Counted from the stretch's first letter, positions 24,750 to 34,200 are shown. The stretch: 44,330 nt of DNA from Alphaproteobacteria bacterium (GCA_020442425.1 JAGRKB010000058.1:1-44330), one strand, 5' to 3'. The notes: generated by a model from the letters alone, not told the origin. Made by a program: numbers and translations.

Positions 24750-25865
24750 TCAATGCGGGCCTGAATCAACAGAGGCACGATCCCAAGACTGGCCTTTACC
24801 ATTTTGGGACTTGGAACCGACAAGCCCGCGTAAAGTTTCGATATCATAACCCGCAACCAATGCATCCGTATAAACATCAACAATCATAAAATAACGATCA
24901 TGGCTTCCCGCAACAGGACGCATTTCTTTGGGTAACCCCAGAACAAATTTTCGACCCGGCTCTCGAATATCCTTTTTCGCCTCTTCTCCGAAAACAGTCA
25001 CCAAAGGAATAACCGTAACCCCGCGCCCGTTATGATCCATTCTAAATCTTGGTAAGCTCACACGCTGCCCAGTCTCCCCATCAAAAGTAACCAAACGCGG
25101 CTTGTGGAGATGAGAATTAAAATGGATCAAGACAGGATGAAATTTCCCATCAAACAAATCTCTGGCCAGATTGATAAATCGAGAAAATTTTGTTTCGCCT
25201 ACACCGGCACGCTGTTGAATATTTTTGATGACAAATTGATCCCAAGAGACAACCGAACTTCCATAAATAATTTTGGCATCCTGAAGCCTCTCCAAAGGCA
25301 ATCTGCTGATAACGCGAAACAAATCACCAGCATTTTTGACAGAAAAACTCTCACGATCGGCAAGATCGACATACTCAGGACGGAAACGCAGGATACCTTT
25401 TTCATCCTCTTCAAAAAACACATTACGCCCACGGGACACACGCCCCGAAGCTCTCTCGTTAAATTCAGGAGCTAAAGAATTCATATAAATAATTGGGCCT
25501 TTTGAATAATCAAACTCTCTCTCACGAGAAGAATATGGATCGCCGCGCAATTCACTGATGCAATCCTCACTATGACCGGGGTTATCTTTTCGATTGCTGA
25601 TCTTAAAATGCCCGCGCACGCGGATATTTCCCATGCGCTTACTTTCTGGGACATAGGTCATAAAAGCCTGCTCACAATCGGGGCATAACAAAGTATGCCC
25701 TTTGTGATCCCCGTCACTATCAAGATAAACCTCACGCCCCGTAATCACCCCTTTATGATCTTGACGAGGAAGCAACACAGGCGCGCGCGTCACCTCATCG
25801 ATGACGTATTGATATTTTACGCCTCGACTGGGATCAAATTTCTTTGCCTGCTGGGACGTTCCCAT
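24750..25865 (-). CDS. Uncharacterised protein with N-terminal CxxC...H...C motif, CoiA-like arrangement
   Basis: The 371-residue product carries near residues 60-105 LLCPDCEQAF, then GHFKIS and GHSEDC, a Cys-x2-Cys, His, His-x3-Cys arrangement like the zinc-ribbon start of CoiA-type competence proteins and related nuclease-like proteins. The rest is not recognised; there are no membrane segments and charged residues are frequent. ATG 25865 (MGTSQQAK) was preferred: GGAG lies 8 bases upstream, while the alternative 24 bases earlier has none. It is on the strand of sucB, 159 bases before it, in a separate unit. The 25890-26028 stretch upstream contains nothing visible. DNA uptake or processing is only a guess. 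Confidence 0.7.
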   Translation of the reverse strand: MGTSQQAKKFDPSRGVKYQYVIDEVTRAPVLLPRQDHKGVITGREVYLDSDGDHKGHTLLCPDCEQAFMTYVPESKRMGNIRVRGHFKISNRKDNPGHSEDCISELRGDPYSSREREFDYSKGPIIYMNSLAPEFNERASGRVSRGRNVFFEEDEKGILRFRPEYVDLADRESFSVKNAGDLFRVISRLPLERLQDAKIIYGSSVVSWDQFVIKNIQQRAGVGETKFSRFINLARDLFDGKFHPVLIHFNSHLHKPRLVTFDGETGQRVSLPRFRMDHNGRGVTVIPLVTVFGEEAKKDIREPGRKFVLGLPKEMRPVAGSHDRYFMIVDVYTDALVAGYDIETLRGLVGSKSQNGKGQSWDRASVDSGPH

Positions 25866-26027
25866 AACCTGCACTCCGCACAAAAACACTACGCATTGTT
25901 TTATAACTTAAAATAAAACGAAATAAAATATCTCTCTCGCCCGCTCTTCGAAAGCACCCCTATCCCACTTCAAAAAAAGCCCCTTACTTTACCCCAAAGC
26001 TATAATTATGTAAATATTTAATTTCAA

Positions 26028-26056
26028 CAAAAAAAGCCCCGCCGAAGCGGGACTTT
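26028..26056 (-). terminator. Terminator of the pilin gene
   Basis: Stem AAGCCCCGC/GCGGGACTT (one mismatch) capped by a TTCG tetraloop on the minus strand and followed by seven T. Confidence 0.85.
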
Positions 26057-26080
26057 CGAAAAATCTATGCAATCAAACGA

Positions 26081-26836
26081 TTACTGAACAACACGGACAT
26101 AAAGACCGCAGTTTGCAGTACCAACATTTTCATTATAAACACCGGAGTTAGAACAATCTGTAGCCTGAGCGTTGGCACCGATAGCAATCACAGAACCGGA
26201 GTCAGAATTACCATCATCCATTTTACGGTCAATTCGCGCAGACTGACTAGGATTTAGTACTAATCCATCACCGGCAGCACGAGCTGCTCCCAACTTTTCA
26301 TCCCATCTTACATAATGCCCAGCGGCCAAAGGGGCAACAGCACCTGTAACAGCACCACCAGCACTAAAAACAATATGCATTGTACCGGCAATATTGGAAG
26401 CAACCATGTTAACGTTAACAGCTGAACCTACACCAGTTGCAACCTGAGGATCTACCCCAGAGAACATATCAGATGCTACCAATTGAGCCAAAGCGGCACT
26501 ATTTTCGTTACTCGTATCGGTAACATCAGCATTACTTGTACCAATCTGACCATTCCCGTTACCAGCCTGACCACAAGTATTTGTACAGTTTGGAACACGG
26601 TTAGCAGGTGTACCAATATCCCCCGGATATCCGGCAAATTTGTCACGGAATGTGTTGATACCGGTTTCAAAGGCTTTCAATTGAGCCACAGAAGAAGAAA
26701 TACGGGCGTTACCGATCAATTCTTGGCCTTTCAAGATACCACCGATCAAAAGACCGATAATAATCATAACAATCGCCAATTCCACGAGGGTAAAACCGCG
26801 TTCGGACTGACGAGTTTGCATGGTAGATAATGTCAT
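26081..26836 (-). CDS. Type IV pilin (prepilin)
   Basis: Structural subunit or pseudopilin. The prepilin signal is complete: 14-residue leader with QSERG14, cleavage before F15, mature TLVE with Glu at +5 (E19), then the hydrophobic spine AIVMIIIGLLIGG and KGQELIGNARI. The rest (about 220 residues) is Gly/Ala/Asn/Thr-rich, typical of pilin heads, with C-terminal cysteines (TDCSNSGV, ANCGLYV) that could form a D-loop bridge. I chose ATG 26836 because GGAG lies 7 bases upstream; the earlier ATG contains that site. It is last in the pilus locus with its own terminator and probable promoter, as suits an abundant subunit. No other pilins are in the window. Confidence 0.9.
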   Translation of the reverse strand: MTLSTMQTRQSERGFTLVELAIVMIIIGLLIGGILKGQELIGNARISSSVAQLKAFETGINTFRDKFAGYPGDIGTPANRVPNCTNTCGQAGNGNGQIGTSNADVTDTSNENSAALAQLVASDMFSGVDPQVATGVGSAVNVNMVASNIAGTMHIVFSAGGAVTGAVAPLAAGHYVRWDEKLGAARAAGDGLVLNPSQSARIDRKMDDGNSDSGSVIAIGANAQATDCSNSGVYNENVGTANCGLYVRVVQ

Positions 26837-26919
26837 AGAAAACTCCATTCAGGTAATAATGAAAAATTAATCCCGCTCTCCCCCCCACACGAAAATGCAG
26901 GTTTGAATCAGGTTCACAC

Positions 26920-26925
26920 AGTATA
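26920..26925 (-). promoter_or_regulatory. Possible -10 box of the pilin promoter
   Basis: TATACT on the minus strand, 84 bases above the pilin ATG. No convincing -35 at the right distance; a TTGGC...TGTA pattern overlapping it does not satisfy the sigma-54 GC box. Confidence 0.3.
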
Positions 26926-26948
26926 TACAAAAATAGCCAAAAGACTAT

Positions 26949-26977
26949 CCCGCAAGTATTAGAATGCGGGTTTTTTT
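26949..26977 (+). terminator. Terminator-like hairpin facing against the pilus locus
   Basis: CCCGCA (26949-26954) and TGCGGG (26965-26970) followed by seven T on the plus strand. No plus-strand gene precedes it, so it would end an antisense transcript, or insulate the region; on the minus strand the T tract is poor. Confidence 0.5.
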
Positions 26978-27046
26978 ATTAACAAAAGGTTTCAAAAACA
27001 GTTTTCAGATTCTCATTTTGACAAGATGAGAAGATATTTTCCAAAA

Positions 27047-28168
27047 TCAAGAAACTTTCTTCTGTTGGGATCGATATTCACTCGGAGTCACCCCGACAAT
27101 ATCTTTAAAAACCCTATTAAAAGTCGGCACAGAATTGAACCCAACCTGCTCGGCAACAACACTAACTTGAGCCTCAGTTTGCTCCAAAAGCTGCAAAGAA
27201 TCCTGTACACGACGCTCATTGATCACTTGTGGCAGGCTTTTTCCGAAACACACACTAACCAACTTGGAAACTCTTGCCTCAGATGTCCCCAATTCCTTCG
27301 CCAAATCCATACGGGAAAAACTGGTTTCCTGATAAATTTTATCGAGATCAAACAAATTTTTTAACGTTTGCATAAGGTTTTGTTCGGCAACGCTTAAATC
27401 CTCGTCAGATAACTCTCGCCGTTCCAATTTGACCGATGGCGGATAAATCCTAAATAAACTGGTGGATGCAATATAAGCCATGCCACCACCTAGCACATCC
27501 CTCGCCAAGACAAAAACAGAGCCGACAACAGCTTCCGAGACATAAAGTAGCGTTACAAATAGCAGCAGCAAATTAATGATAACAAAGGAAATAATAAGCC
27601 AATAGCGCTCTTTTTTGCTCTCATTATCGTTACGCAACGATTCGAAACTCCCCCGAGAAACCCACAAGGCTGAAAAACAAAGCAATCCGGCAAGAATTCC
27701 CAAAATTAAAATGGCCTGCATCCGCAAATCAAGGGCACAAAGTTGCCACACCCCACACTCTTCAGGGCGATCGATCAAAAGCGCCCCCGCCCAACCTCCA
27801 AAAACCGCCAAAATCGGAACGAATAAATTCCCCCAATAAAAAGCTCTAGGAAAAGCTCCGAAATCAGCAACTTGCAAAATAAGCAAAACCGAAAAGGCAG
27901 GGAGAGCCATCCATATTCCGTTTTGCAAAAATGCATACAAAGGGATGTCTGTGGACAATCGGCTCTGCCCTAAATCAAAGAAAAATCCGGCACCCAAAAC
28001 CAGAAAACACAAAACGGGGACGACGACGTGGCGAATATGCCCTGCGCGAAAGAGAATATAGACGATAACCGCAACGGCCTGAACGAGACCAATTAGGGAA
28101 AAAATCTCGTTCAAAGCAAAAGAAAATTCGGGTACAGGCTGACTAAGAATGCTCATTGTCCCTGACAT
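27047..28168 (-). CDS. Membrane-embedded AraC-family regulator (seven helices plus HTH)
   Basis: Predicted transcription factor fixed in the inner membrane. The N-terminal 235 residues hold about seven hydrophobic helices (for example SLIGLVQAVAVIVYILF and LIISFVIINLLLLFVTLLY). A cytosolic linker leads to an AraC/XylS double helix-turn-helix (about 285-368): MDLAKELGTSEARVSKLVS, INERRVQDSLQLLEQTEAQ, then VAEQVGFNSVPTFNRVFKDI and GVTPSEYR, the family signature. The start may be 28168 or the ATG at 28156, which overlaps the previous stop as ATGA and has AGGGA just upstream. It directly precedes the pilin gene, the obvious target (inference). The signal sensed by the membrane part is unknown. 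Confidence 0.88.
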   Translation of the reverse strand: MSGTMSILSQPVPEFSFALNEIFSLIGLVQAVAVIVYILFRAGHIRHVVVPVLCFLVLGAGFFFDLGQSRLSTDIPLYAFLQNGIWMALPAFSVLLILQVADFGAFPRAFYWGNLFVPILAVFGGWAGALLIDRPEECGVWQLCALDLRMQAILILGILAGLLCFSALWVSRGSFESLRNDNESKKERYWLIISFVIINLLLLFVTLLYVSEAVVGSVFVLARDVLGGGMAYIASTSLFRIYPPSVKLERRELSDEDLSVAEQNLMQTLKNLFDLDKIYQETSFSRMDLAKELGTSEARVSKLVSVCFGKSLPQVINERRVQDSLQLLEQTEAQVSVVAEQVGFNSVPTFNRVFKDIVGVTPSEYRSQQKKVS

Positions 28169-28899
28169 AGAGCATTTTGACTTTTTTGAACAGGGTCAAG
28201 AATAGTATTACAGATATAATCCAACATAAAGTTGACCTCTGCAGGATGGAGATTAGCTGATTCAGTCTTCAAAATCTCGACCATCATATCATAGGCCAAT
28301 TCTTTCTCCCCCATTTCCGAGGCAATAATAGACTTCATTTGCAACGTCCAACCGGGCATCCCTTTACGATAAACGCCGGCCAGCTCATCCGCCAATTCCA
28401 TAGCCAACTTTTGGTCATCTAATTTATGACGCGCTAAAAATATAGACTGCCCCAACCAACGCCACTTCCCATCATCAGGATAAGTACCGACAACTCGCAA
28501 GTAATCAATGACAGGATAAAGCTGTTCTGGATTCTGCGTTGCACCAAAATAATACGCAGCAAGAGCCGGAATATAATTGGATTTCTTATTTAAAGAATTC
28601 TCCATCCAGAACCACTGCTCGAGATGATCGTAGTTATAATCTTTCAAAGCTTGGTCTTGTCCGGTCATATTCCCGAAATTTTGAATGGTCAAAGCACTGG
28701 ATCGATACGCCAACTCCGGATCACCGAGAAAAGCCATAGTAATAGCCAAGGAAGACGGGGCTGGAGGAATATTCGTCCACTGCGGTAGCTTATCTTTTGT
28801 ATAAAACATCGCAGCAACATTTAAGGATAAAAAGAGCAGCAACAGGACAAATACTTTTGCCCCAACCCTCTGACATTCCTCAAAAAAGCGATCCATCAT
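28153..28899 (-). CDS. Membrane-anchored helical-repeat protein of the pilus locus
   Basis: The 248-residue product has one N-terminal membrane helix (about 14-32, KVFVLLLLFLSLNVAAMFY) and then a mostly helical extracytoplasmic part with TPR-like spacing of small and aromatic residues (ALAAYYFGATQNPEQLYPVIDYLRVVG-type stretches near 110-140). No family recognised. Its ATG overlaps the permease stop as TGATG and its stop overlaps the regulator start, so it belongs to a tightly coupled set permease - this gene - regulator. It may be the accessory part of the ABC exporter, analogous in position to PilG of the Myxococcus PilGHI system, but no similarity was shown. Confidence 0.8.
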   Translation of the reverse strand: MMDRFFEECQRVGAKVFVLLLLFLSLNVAAMFYTKDKLPQWTNIPPAPSSLAITMAFLGDPELAYRSSALTIQNFGNMTGQDQALKDYNYDHLEQWFWMENSLNKKSNYIPALAAYYFGATQNPEQLYPVIDYLRVVGTYPDDGKWRWLGQSIFLARHKLDDQKLAMELADELAGVYRKGMPGWTLQMKSIIASEMGEKELAYDMMVEILKTESANLHPAEVNFMLDYICNTILDPVQKSQNALCQGQ

Positions 28900-29672
28900 C
28901 AGAACTGACGTCTCTTCAAATCAAAAATTGTGGCGCACATTAATAAGCCAAGAAATACAACCCCTTGGGCGATAACGCTTAACCAATCCGAGAGATCAAC
29001 CTGACCATAAATAAGCCAGCTGGTCTGAACCATTAAATCAAGGCGCGGAACAATCACGGCCACAGCCTGCATAATCCACGACAACCCTTTGTAGATCGTA
29101 AAGTGATCGACCACGTCATAACTATGAACGATAGAAAGCAAGCCACCCATCATACGAGACAACACATAAAACCCGAGAGAAGACAATCCGGCAGAAACGG
29201 GGCTACCCAAAACCATCGCAAAGAAATAAGCAGTATTGGCGACCAGCACAAATTCAAAGAAAACTCCGAATGACCACAAAGCCAAACCACTCTCCAATCC
29301 CTCACCTTGAGAAAATCCTAGAACGAGAATAGTCAAAAATACGGCAGCAAAAAAAGCCAACGCCGTAAACGCCAAGACATGAGATACAACAAAAGAAACT
29401 CTGGAAATCGGTCGTGTCAGTAAAAACTCGACATCACGCGCATCAAAAGAACGCCGCGTGTAAAAAACAACAAACAACACTAACCCTATCAAGGACAGAA
29501 GGCGAACCCCTCCACCGATATAAGTTACAACAAATTGATCCTGCTCGATAATGGCAGCAGAACCGGAAAAAATAGAAAGACACGTCCCTAGCAAAGAGAC
29601 CGCAACAACTCCCCAGAGCATGCGGTCTCGAATAGCGGCTAGAAGAACGTATCGTATCAATTGGATAGACAC
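28899..29672 (-). CDS. ABC-2 type permease
   Basis: Integral membrane part of an ABC exporter, 257 residues with about six hydrophobic helices. It opens with IQLIRYVLLAAIRDRMLW and contains RRSFDARDVEFLLTRPISR, the charged motif after helix 2 typical of ABC-2 and NatB-like permeases, followed by SFVVSHVLAFTALAFFA. The only ATPase of ABC type in the window is at 36849-37592, 7 kb away in the same locus, and is the likely partner. It follows the secretin gene by 18 bases and is coupled to the next gene. Substrate unknown. Confidence 0.85.
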   Translation of the reverse strand: MSIQLIRYVLLAAIRDRMLWGVVAVSLLGTCLSIFSGSAAIIEQDQFVVTYIGGGVRLLSLIGLVLFVVFYTRRSFDARDVEFLLTRPISRVSFVVSHVLAFTALAFFAAVFLTILVLGFSQGEGLESGLALWSFGVFFEFVLVANTAYFFAMVLGSPVSAGLSSLGFYVLSRMMGGLLSIVHSYDVVDHFTIYKGLSWIMQAVAVIVPRLDLMVQTSWLIYGQVDLSDWLSVIAQGVVFLGLLMCATIFDLKRRQF

Positions 29673-29690
29673 GACTTCTCCTTAATTAAA

Positions 29691-31769
29691 TTACATTTTC
29701 ACAGGGCGGCGATCCTGACCGAACATACGGTACAACTCACGATCCGTATTATGAATGCTCTGTCCGGCACTATCAAGAATAGTTGCCTTCATGAAAATAA
29801 CCAATTCGGTCTTCCTAACTTGATCTCCCTGAGAACGGAACAAACCGCCAAACAAAGGAATCTCGCTCGCAACCGGAACGCCTTCTTGTGTTGAGTTAGT
29901 ACTATCTTGAAGCAGACCACCCATAACCATGATCTCACCGGATCCCATATTCAGAACAGAATCAACTTCCTGAACATTCACAACAGGAACGCGGGATTCG
30001 ATGTCCACATTGTTCTGCGCAGCAACAAACGCAACACCAGGATCAGAAACAAATTCATTAATCTTGGTAACTGTCGGACGAACCTGCAAGGAAACCATAC
30101 GGTTATCAAGGTTTATTGAAGGAAGAACATTAATCAGAACACCTTCGGGAACCGTCTTTATTTCCGAGTCAACCTGAACACTGGTTGTCGCATTGGTTCC
30201 GTCAGACGTCGTATCACTATCAACATCAAGTTCGAAATAAACCTGATTTTTAGCAACGTTTAGAACCGCAGACTGATTATTCAACACAGTCAAACGTGGG
30301 CTAGCCAAAGCATGAACCGTTCCAAAACGGGACAAAGCATCAACAAAAGCACCGATATCATCTCCGGCAAAAGAGAAGGCAACACTATTGGCTGAAGCAA
30401 CAGAGAATGCAGGCTTACCTAAATTGACCCCGATATCAAAATCACCAATACGATCCAAAAGCCCCCAATTAATACCGGTTGCAAATTCATCCGTCAGAGA
30501 AACTTCAAGAACTTTGGCTTCAATCAAAACCTGAGCCGTCACAGAACGCTTTAACTCCGTCAGATATTCATCAATCTGTTTGTGCAATCGCTCATTCGCA
30601 TAAACAGAAACAATACCGGCCTGACGGTTCATGGAATAGCTTGGCGTAAAGGAAACTTCATTTTGAGCGGTACTTCCACCCTGCAAATTGCTTGGCAAAG
30701 ACTCGACACGCAATGTTGGAGGAGCTGTAACCGCTGCAGGTGTTGCCCCTTCAAGATCTTCCAAAGGAACAGAGGATGGTTGCGCTGAAGACGCAGGCGC
30801 AGGAACAGATTCTACCGGAGTATTACCAATATCAACATTGGTTTCCACACCATCAGCACCACTAACCGGAATAGAAAGATCATCACTCGGCAACGCAACA
30901 GGAGTAGAAATATAATAATCTCCTCCCGCCCGTGGAGCGACAGAAGCAGCAGCAGAACCATCCTGCAAGGAAGCCCCGTCAACAGGAGGCACAGGAGGAT
31001 TATTTGGAGACGCCGTCGTCAGAGTAATCTGAGGGTCTTCAGCCGTCCGCAAATAACCACGATTGGCGTTGGACTCAAGAATTTGCTTAATATTTACATC
31101 CAGTTCGGACCAGAAATCTGATTCAGACTCACTAGAAACCGAAAACTTGGAACCTCCGCTAACACCGCCGGAAGAACCTCCGCCACCGCCGCTACCTCCG
31201 GAAGAGGCCACAGAAACATCAGTATCCATAGACGAGCTGTTTTTACGCACAAAGCTCAAATAATCGATTTTGTAGTTTTTGGTGTAGGGTGTATCTAATT
31301 CAATACGCAAAGTCGTATCATCAAACTTGTAACGCAAACCGGAAATTTCACAAATACGATCAATAACGACATCCATAGGACGGTTACGCGCTGTAAAAAT
31401 TATCGATCCGGTAATACGGGGGTCAAGCTCGATATCGTAATCCGCTTGTTTTGCAAGCTCGAACAAAGCCTCACGCAAAGGAATACTCTGGTTGATGGCA
31501 ACAGAAACCAATGGCATCGGGCGCATAGACTTCACATCTTCAGCAACATAAGGCTGTAAGGATGGAATATCGCTAGCAACATCACCAACGGAAGAAAATT
31601 GAAGATCACGAGGAGACAATGCATCCCGATAATCCTGAAACTCGCTATTGGTTGTCCGGTCAATTTTGGTGTGGTTATTTGCCAGATCACACCCGGAGGC
31701 CGGCAAAAAAACGGACAAAGCAATCAAACTTGTAACCGTTGTCTTAAAGGGAAAAGCTTTCAGTGTCAT
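29691..31769 (-). CDS. mshL: Outer-membrane secretin, MshL type
   Basis: Forms the outer-membrane channel of the pilus. The 692-residue product has a signal peptide that may be of the lipoprotein type (ASGC27), an STN/secretin N-terminal domain (about 95-175, ELDPRITGSIIFTARNRPMD), a Gly/Ser-rich linker (about 195-215) and a Pro/Ala/Ser-rich linker (about 260-360), an N1-type domain (GIVSVYANERLHKQIDEYL), and the secretin beta domain (about 440-680) ending in MGSGEIMVMGGLLQDS and the RKTELVIFMKATIL strand. The short order of domains and wording fit MshL rather than PilQ. PilU precedes it by 117 bases; an ABC permease follows. Confidence 0.92.
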   Translation of the reverse strand: MTLKAFPFKTTVTSLIALSVFLPASGCDLANNHTKIDRTTNSEFQDYRDALSPRDLQFSSVGDVASDIPSLQPYVAEDVKSMRPMPLVSVAINQSIPLREALFELAKQADYDIELDPRITGSIIFTARNRPMDVVIDRICEISGLRYKFDDTTLRIELDTPYTKNYKIDYLSFVRKNSSSMDTDVSVASSGGSGGGGGSSGGVSGGSKFSVSSESESDFWSELDVNIKQILESNANRGYLRTAEDPQITLTTASPNNPPVPPVDGASLQDGSAAASVAPRAGGDYYISTPVALPSDDLSIPVSGADGVETNVDIGNTPVESVPAPASSAQPSSVPLEDLEGATPAAVTAPPTLRVESLPSNLQGGSTAQNEVSFTPSYSMNRQAGIVSVYANERLHKQIDEYLTELKRSVTAQVLIEAKVLEVSLTDEFATGINWGLLDRIGDFDIGVNLGKPAFSVASANSVAFSFAGDDIGAFVDALSRFGTVHALASPRLTVLNNQSAVLNVAKNQVYFELDVDSDTTSDGTNATTSVQVDSEIKTVPEGVLINVLPSINLDNRMVSLQVRPTVTKINEFVSDPGVAFVAAQNNVDIESRVPVVNVQEVDSVLNMGSGEIMVMGGLLQDSTNSTQEGVPVASEIPLFGGLFRSQGDQVRKTELVIFMKATILDSAGQSIHNTDRELYRMFGQDRRPVKM

Positions 31770-31886
31770 GGCAAAAACTCTGCGAAAAATATGTCGAAAT
31801 TGAACGAAAAGGATGGGCGCACTCTTGCGAACGCAGACTGATTCTATCCTATTTTTGATATGATTACTATAGGGAGGGGAATAAAA

Positions 31887-33014
31887 TTATTCGGAAATTG
31901 TCAAAAGCGAAGTATCCATGCCCGACAATCCGGAACTCTCACCACCTAAGCGAGACTGCTGCAGCTTGATCTTCATATCCCCCGGCATATCGCTTTGGGA
32001 CATAGCAACATCTTCGGTGATCACGCCCGTCTGGAACAAAGTCAGCAAAGACTGATCAAAAGTCCCCATTCCGAGATTTTGGTTCGCCTCCATAACATCG
32101 CGGATTTTTGAGATTTTGCCTTCTAAAATCAATTCTTTAACTAGACCTTGATTAAGCATCACTTCAAGAGCAACTGTCATAGCTCCGGACTTGGTCGGCA
32201 CCAAACGCTGCGAAATAATAGCACGCAAGTTAGTGGCTAAGTTCAAACGAATTTGCTGATGCATATCCTCATTGAACAAATTCACAATACGTTCAATAGC
32301 TTGATAGGAATTGTTCGTGTGAATTGTTGCTAAACACAAATGCCCCGTTTCTGAAGCGGTTAAGGCCTGCTCCATCACTTCACGATCCCTGATCTCCCCG
32401 ACAAGAATAACATCAGGGCGCTGACGCAAAGCATTTTTAAGAGCCACTGCATAATTTTCTGTATCAACACCAACTTCGCGCTGCGTCACAACACAGCTTT
32501 TATGCTCATGATAATATTCAATCGGATCTTCAATTGTAATGATATGCCCTTGGGAATTGGCATTCCGGTAATCAATCATAGAGGCCAAAGTGGTTGACTT
32601 CCCGGATCCGGTCATACCGGTCAGCAAAATCAATCCGCGTTTCAACATAGAAAGCTGCTTCATGAGTGGGGGCAGACGCAATTCATCAAAAGACGGAATA
32701 CGAGAAATGATACGCCGAATAACCAAAGCCGGATGATGGCGCTGTTGCAAAATATTCACACGAAAACGCCCATGAGACCCCATATCGATAGCTGTATTCA
32801 GCTCCATTCGCATTTCAAAATCACGTCGTTGACGCGTCGTCAGAATGGTCGTCAAAATATCATTCATCTGCGCAGAATCAATTGGCTGAGAAGATACGGG
32901 AGACAAGCGGTCATCTACACGCAGCGTAGGAGGAACACCGACGGTTAAGTACAAATCCGTTGCATTTTGACGGTTCATTTGAACCAGAAAAGAATAAATA
33001 GGAGGCTCGGTCAA
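31887..33014 (-). CDS. pilU: PilT-like retraction ATPase, PilU type
   Basis: Hexameric cytosolic ATPase that helps pilus retraction. The 375-residue product has the PilT N-terminal PAS-like part (NRQNATDLYLTVGVPPTLRV), Walker A GMTGSGKST (133-141), Asp box, Walker B LVGEIRD and the His box LCLATIHTNN. The tail (NQNLGMGTFDQSLLTLFQTG then SDMPGDMKIKLQQ) resembles PilU, not PilT. Its ATG overlaps the stop of pilT as ATGA, so the two are translationally coupled. Confidence 0.92.
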   Translation of the reverse strand: MTEPPIYSFLVQMNRQNATDLYLTVGVPPTLRVDDRLSPVSSQPIDSAQMNDILTTILTTRQRRDFEMRMELNTAIDMGSHGRFRVNILQQRHHPALVIRRIISRIPSFDELRLPPLMKQLSMLKRGLILLTGMTGSGKSTTLASMIDYRNANSQGHIITIEDPIEYYHEHKSCVVTQREVGVDTENYAVALKNALRQRPDVILVGEIRDREVMEQALTASETGHLCLATIHTNNSYQAIERIVNLFNEDMHQQIRLNLATNLRAIISQRLVPTKSGAMTVALEVMLNQGLVKELILEGKISKIRDVMEANQNLGMGTFDQSLLTLFQTGVITEDVAMSQSDMPGDMKIKLQQSRLGGESSGLSGMDTSLLTISE

Positions 33015-34162
33015 AATGAATACCCTTCATCAGCATTAATATCTTCCATAGGAGCATTCGCCTGAGCTTTTTTACTTGCCCCACCTTTCGCAGCAGAGGC
33101 CATACCGCTGTCACGATCCCCACCCTCTTCATCAGTCGCTTTCATCAGCGCAGCACGAGCTTCTTCTTCATCAACGATGCCCTGATCAAGAAGACTTTCG
33201 ATAGAATCTTCCATCGTAATCATCCCGTATCGTGAACCGGTTTGAATCATAGAATACATTTGAGGAATCTGATTTTCACGGATCAAGTTACGAACAGCGT
33301 TGGTTCCAACCAAAACTTCAAAAGCCGCCGCACGACCTTCTCCCCCCTTACGCTTCAAAAGCGTTTGAGCAATAACCCCCTGCAAAGAACTAGATAACAT
33401 TGAACGGATCATTTCCTTATCCCCCGTCGGGAACACGTCAATAATACGGTCAATTGTTTTGGATGCAGAGTTAGAGTGCAAGGTTCCAAACACCAAGTGC
33501 CCCGTTTCAGCAGCCGTCAAAGCCAAAGAAATCGTTTCATGGTCACGCATCTCCCCCACCAGAATAACGTCAGGGTCTTCACGAAGCGCACTTTTCAAAG
33601 CACGAGAGAAACTTTGCGTATCGGTTCCCAACTCGCGGTGATTAACCAACGCTTTTTTTGAAGTGTGAAAAAATTCAACAGGATCTTCAACGGTCAGAAT
33701 ATGCTTTGGCATCGTCTCGTTAATGTGATTAATCATAGAAGCCAAAGTGGTCGATTTACCGGAACCCGTAGGACCGGTCACAAGAATAATACCTTTTTCC
33801 AGCTCGGAAAAACGACGCATGATCGGCGGAAGATCAAGCTCTTCCATCGTAGGAATAACAGAAGGAATGGTACGAAAAACCGCAGCAGAACCATTACGGT
33901 TAGTAAAGGCGTTTACACGAAAACGAGCCTTTTCCCCAAACGAAATAGCGAAATCAAGTTCAAGATTCTTTTCAAACTCCGCACGCTGGTCATCCGTCAT
34001 AATCGAATATAACATGCCGCGAATATCTTCATTGGAAAGGGATTCAGCCTTCAAACGTTTCAAAGTACCATAGACCCGAACAATCGGAGGGTTCGTCGCA
34101 CTCAAGTGCAAATCCGATGCATTATTCTGCATAACGAAAGCAAGAAGCTGGGTGATATCCAT
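33011..34162 (-). CDS. pilT: Type IV pilus retraction ATPase PilT
   Basis: Drives depolymerisation of the pilus. The 383-residue product starts MDITQLLAFVMQNNASDLHLS, has Walker A GPTGSGKST (130-138), Walker B LVGEMRD, the His box LVFGTLHSNSA, the AIRNLIRE-type helix (NAVRNLIRE) and the GSRYGMITMEDSIESLLDQG stretch near the end. A Gly/Ala/Ser/Lys tail follows. GGAGGA lies 6 bases before the ATG. It heads a pair with pilU after a gap of 126 bases, so it may have its own promoter. Confidence 0.95.
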   Translation of the reverse strand: MDITQLLAFVMQNNASDLHLSATNPPIVRVYGTLKRLKAESLSNEDIRGMLYSIMTDDQRAEFEKNLELDFAISFGEKARFRVNAFTNRNGSAAVFRTIPSVIPTMEELDLPPIMRRFSELEKGIILVTGPTGSGKSTTLASMINHINETMPKHILTVEDPVEFFHTSKKALVNHRELGTDTQSFSRALKSALREDPDVILVGEMRDHETISLALTAAETGHLVFGTLHSNSASKTIDRIIDVFPTGDKEMIRSMLSSSLQGVIAQTLLKRKGGEGRAAAFEVLVGTNAVRNLIRENQIPQMYSMIQTGSRYGMITMEDSIESLLDQGIVDEEEARAALMKATDEEGGDRDSGMASAAKGGASKKAQANAPMEDINADEGYSF

Positions 34163-34200
34163 AATGTTCCTCCAAAGACGAGACCCGTACTCTATTCTTA

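Noticed and set aside
26910..26940. Sigma-54 promoter for the pilin gene
   Set aside because: The TTGGC-like part is present but the -12 element reads TTGTA, lacking the required GC.
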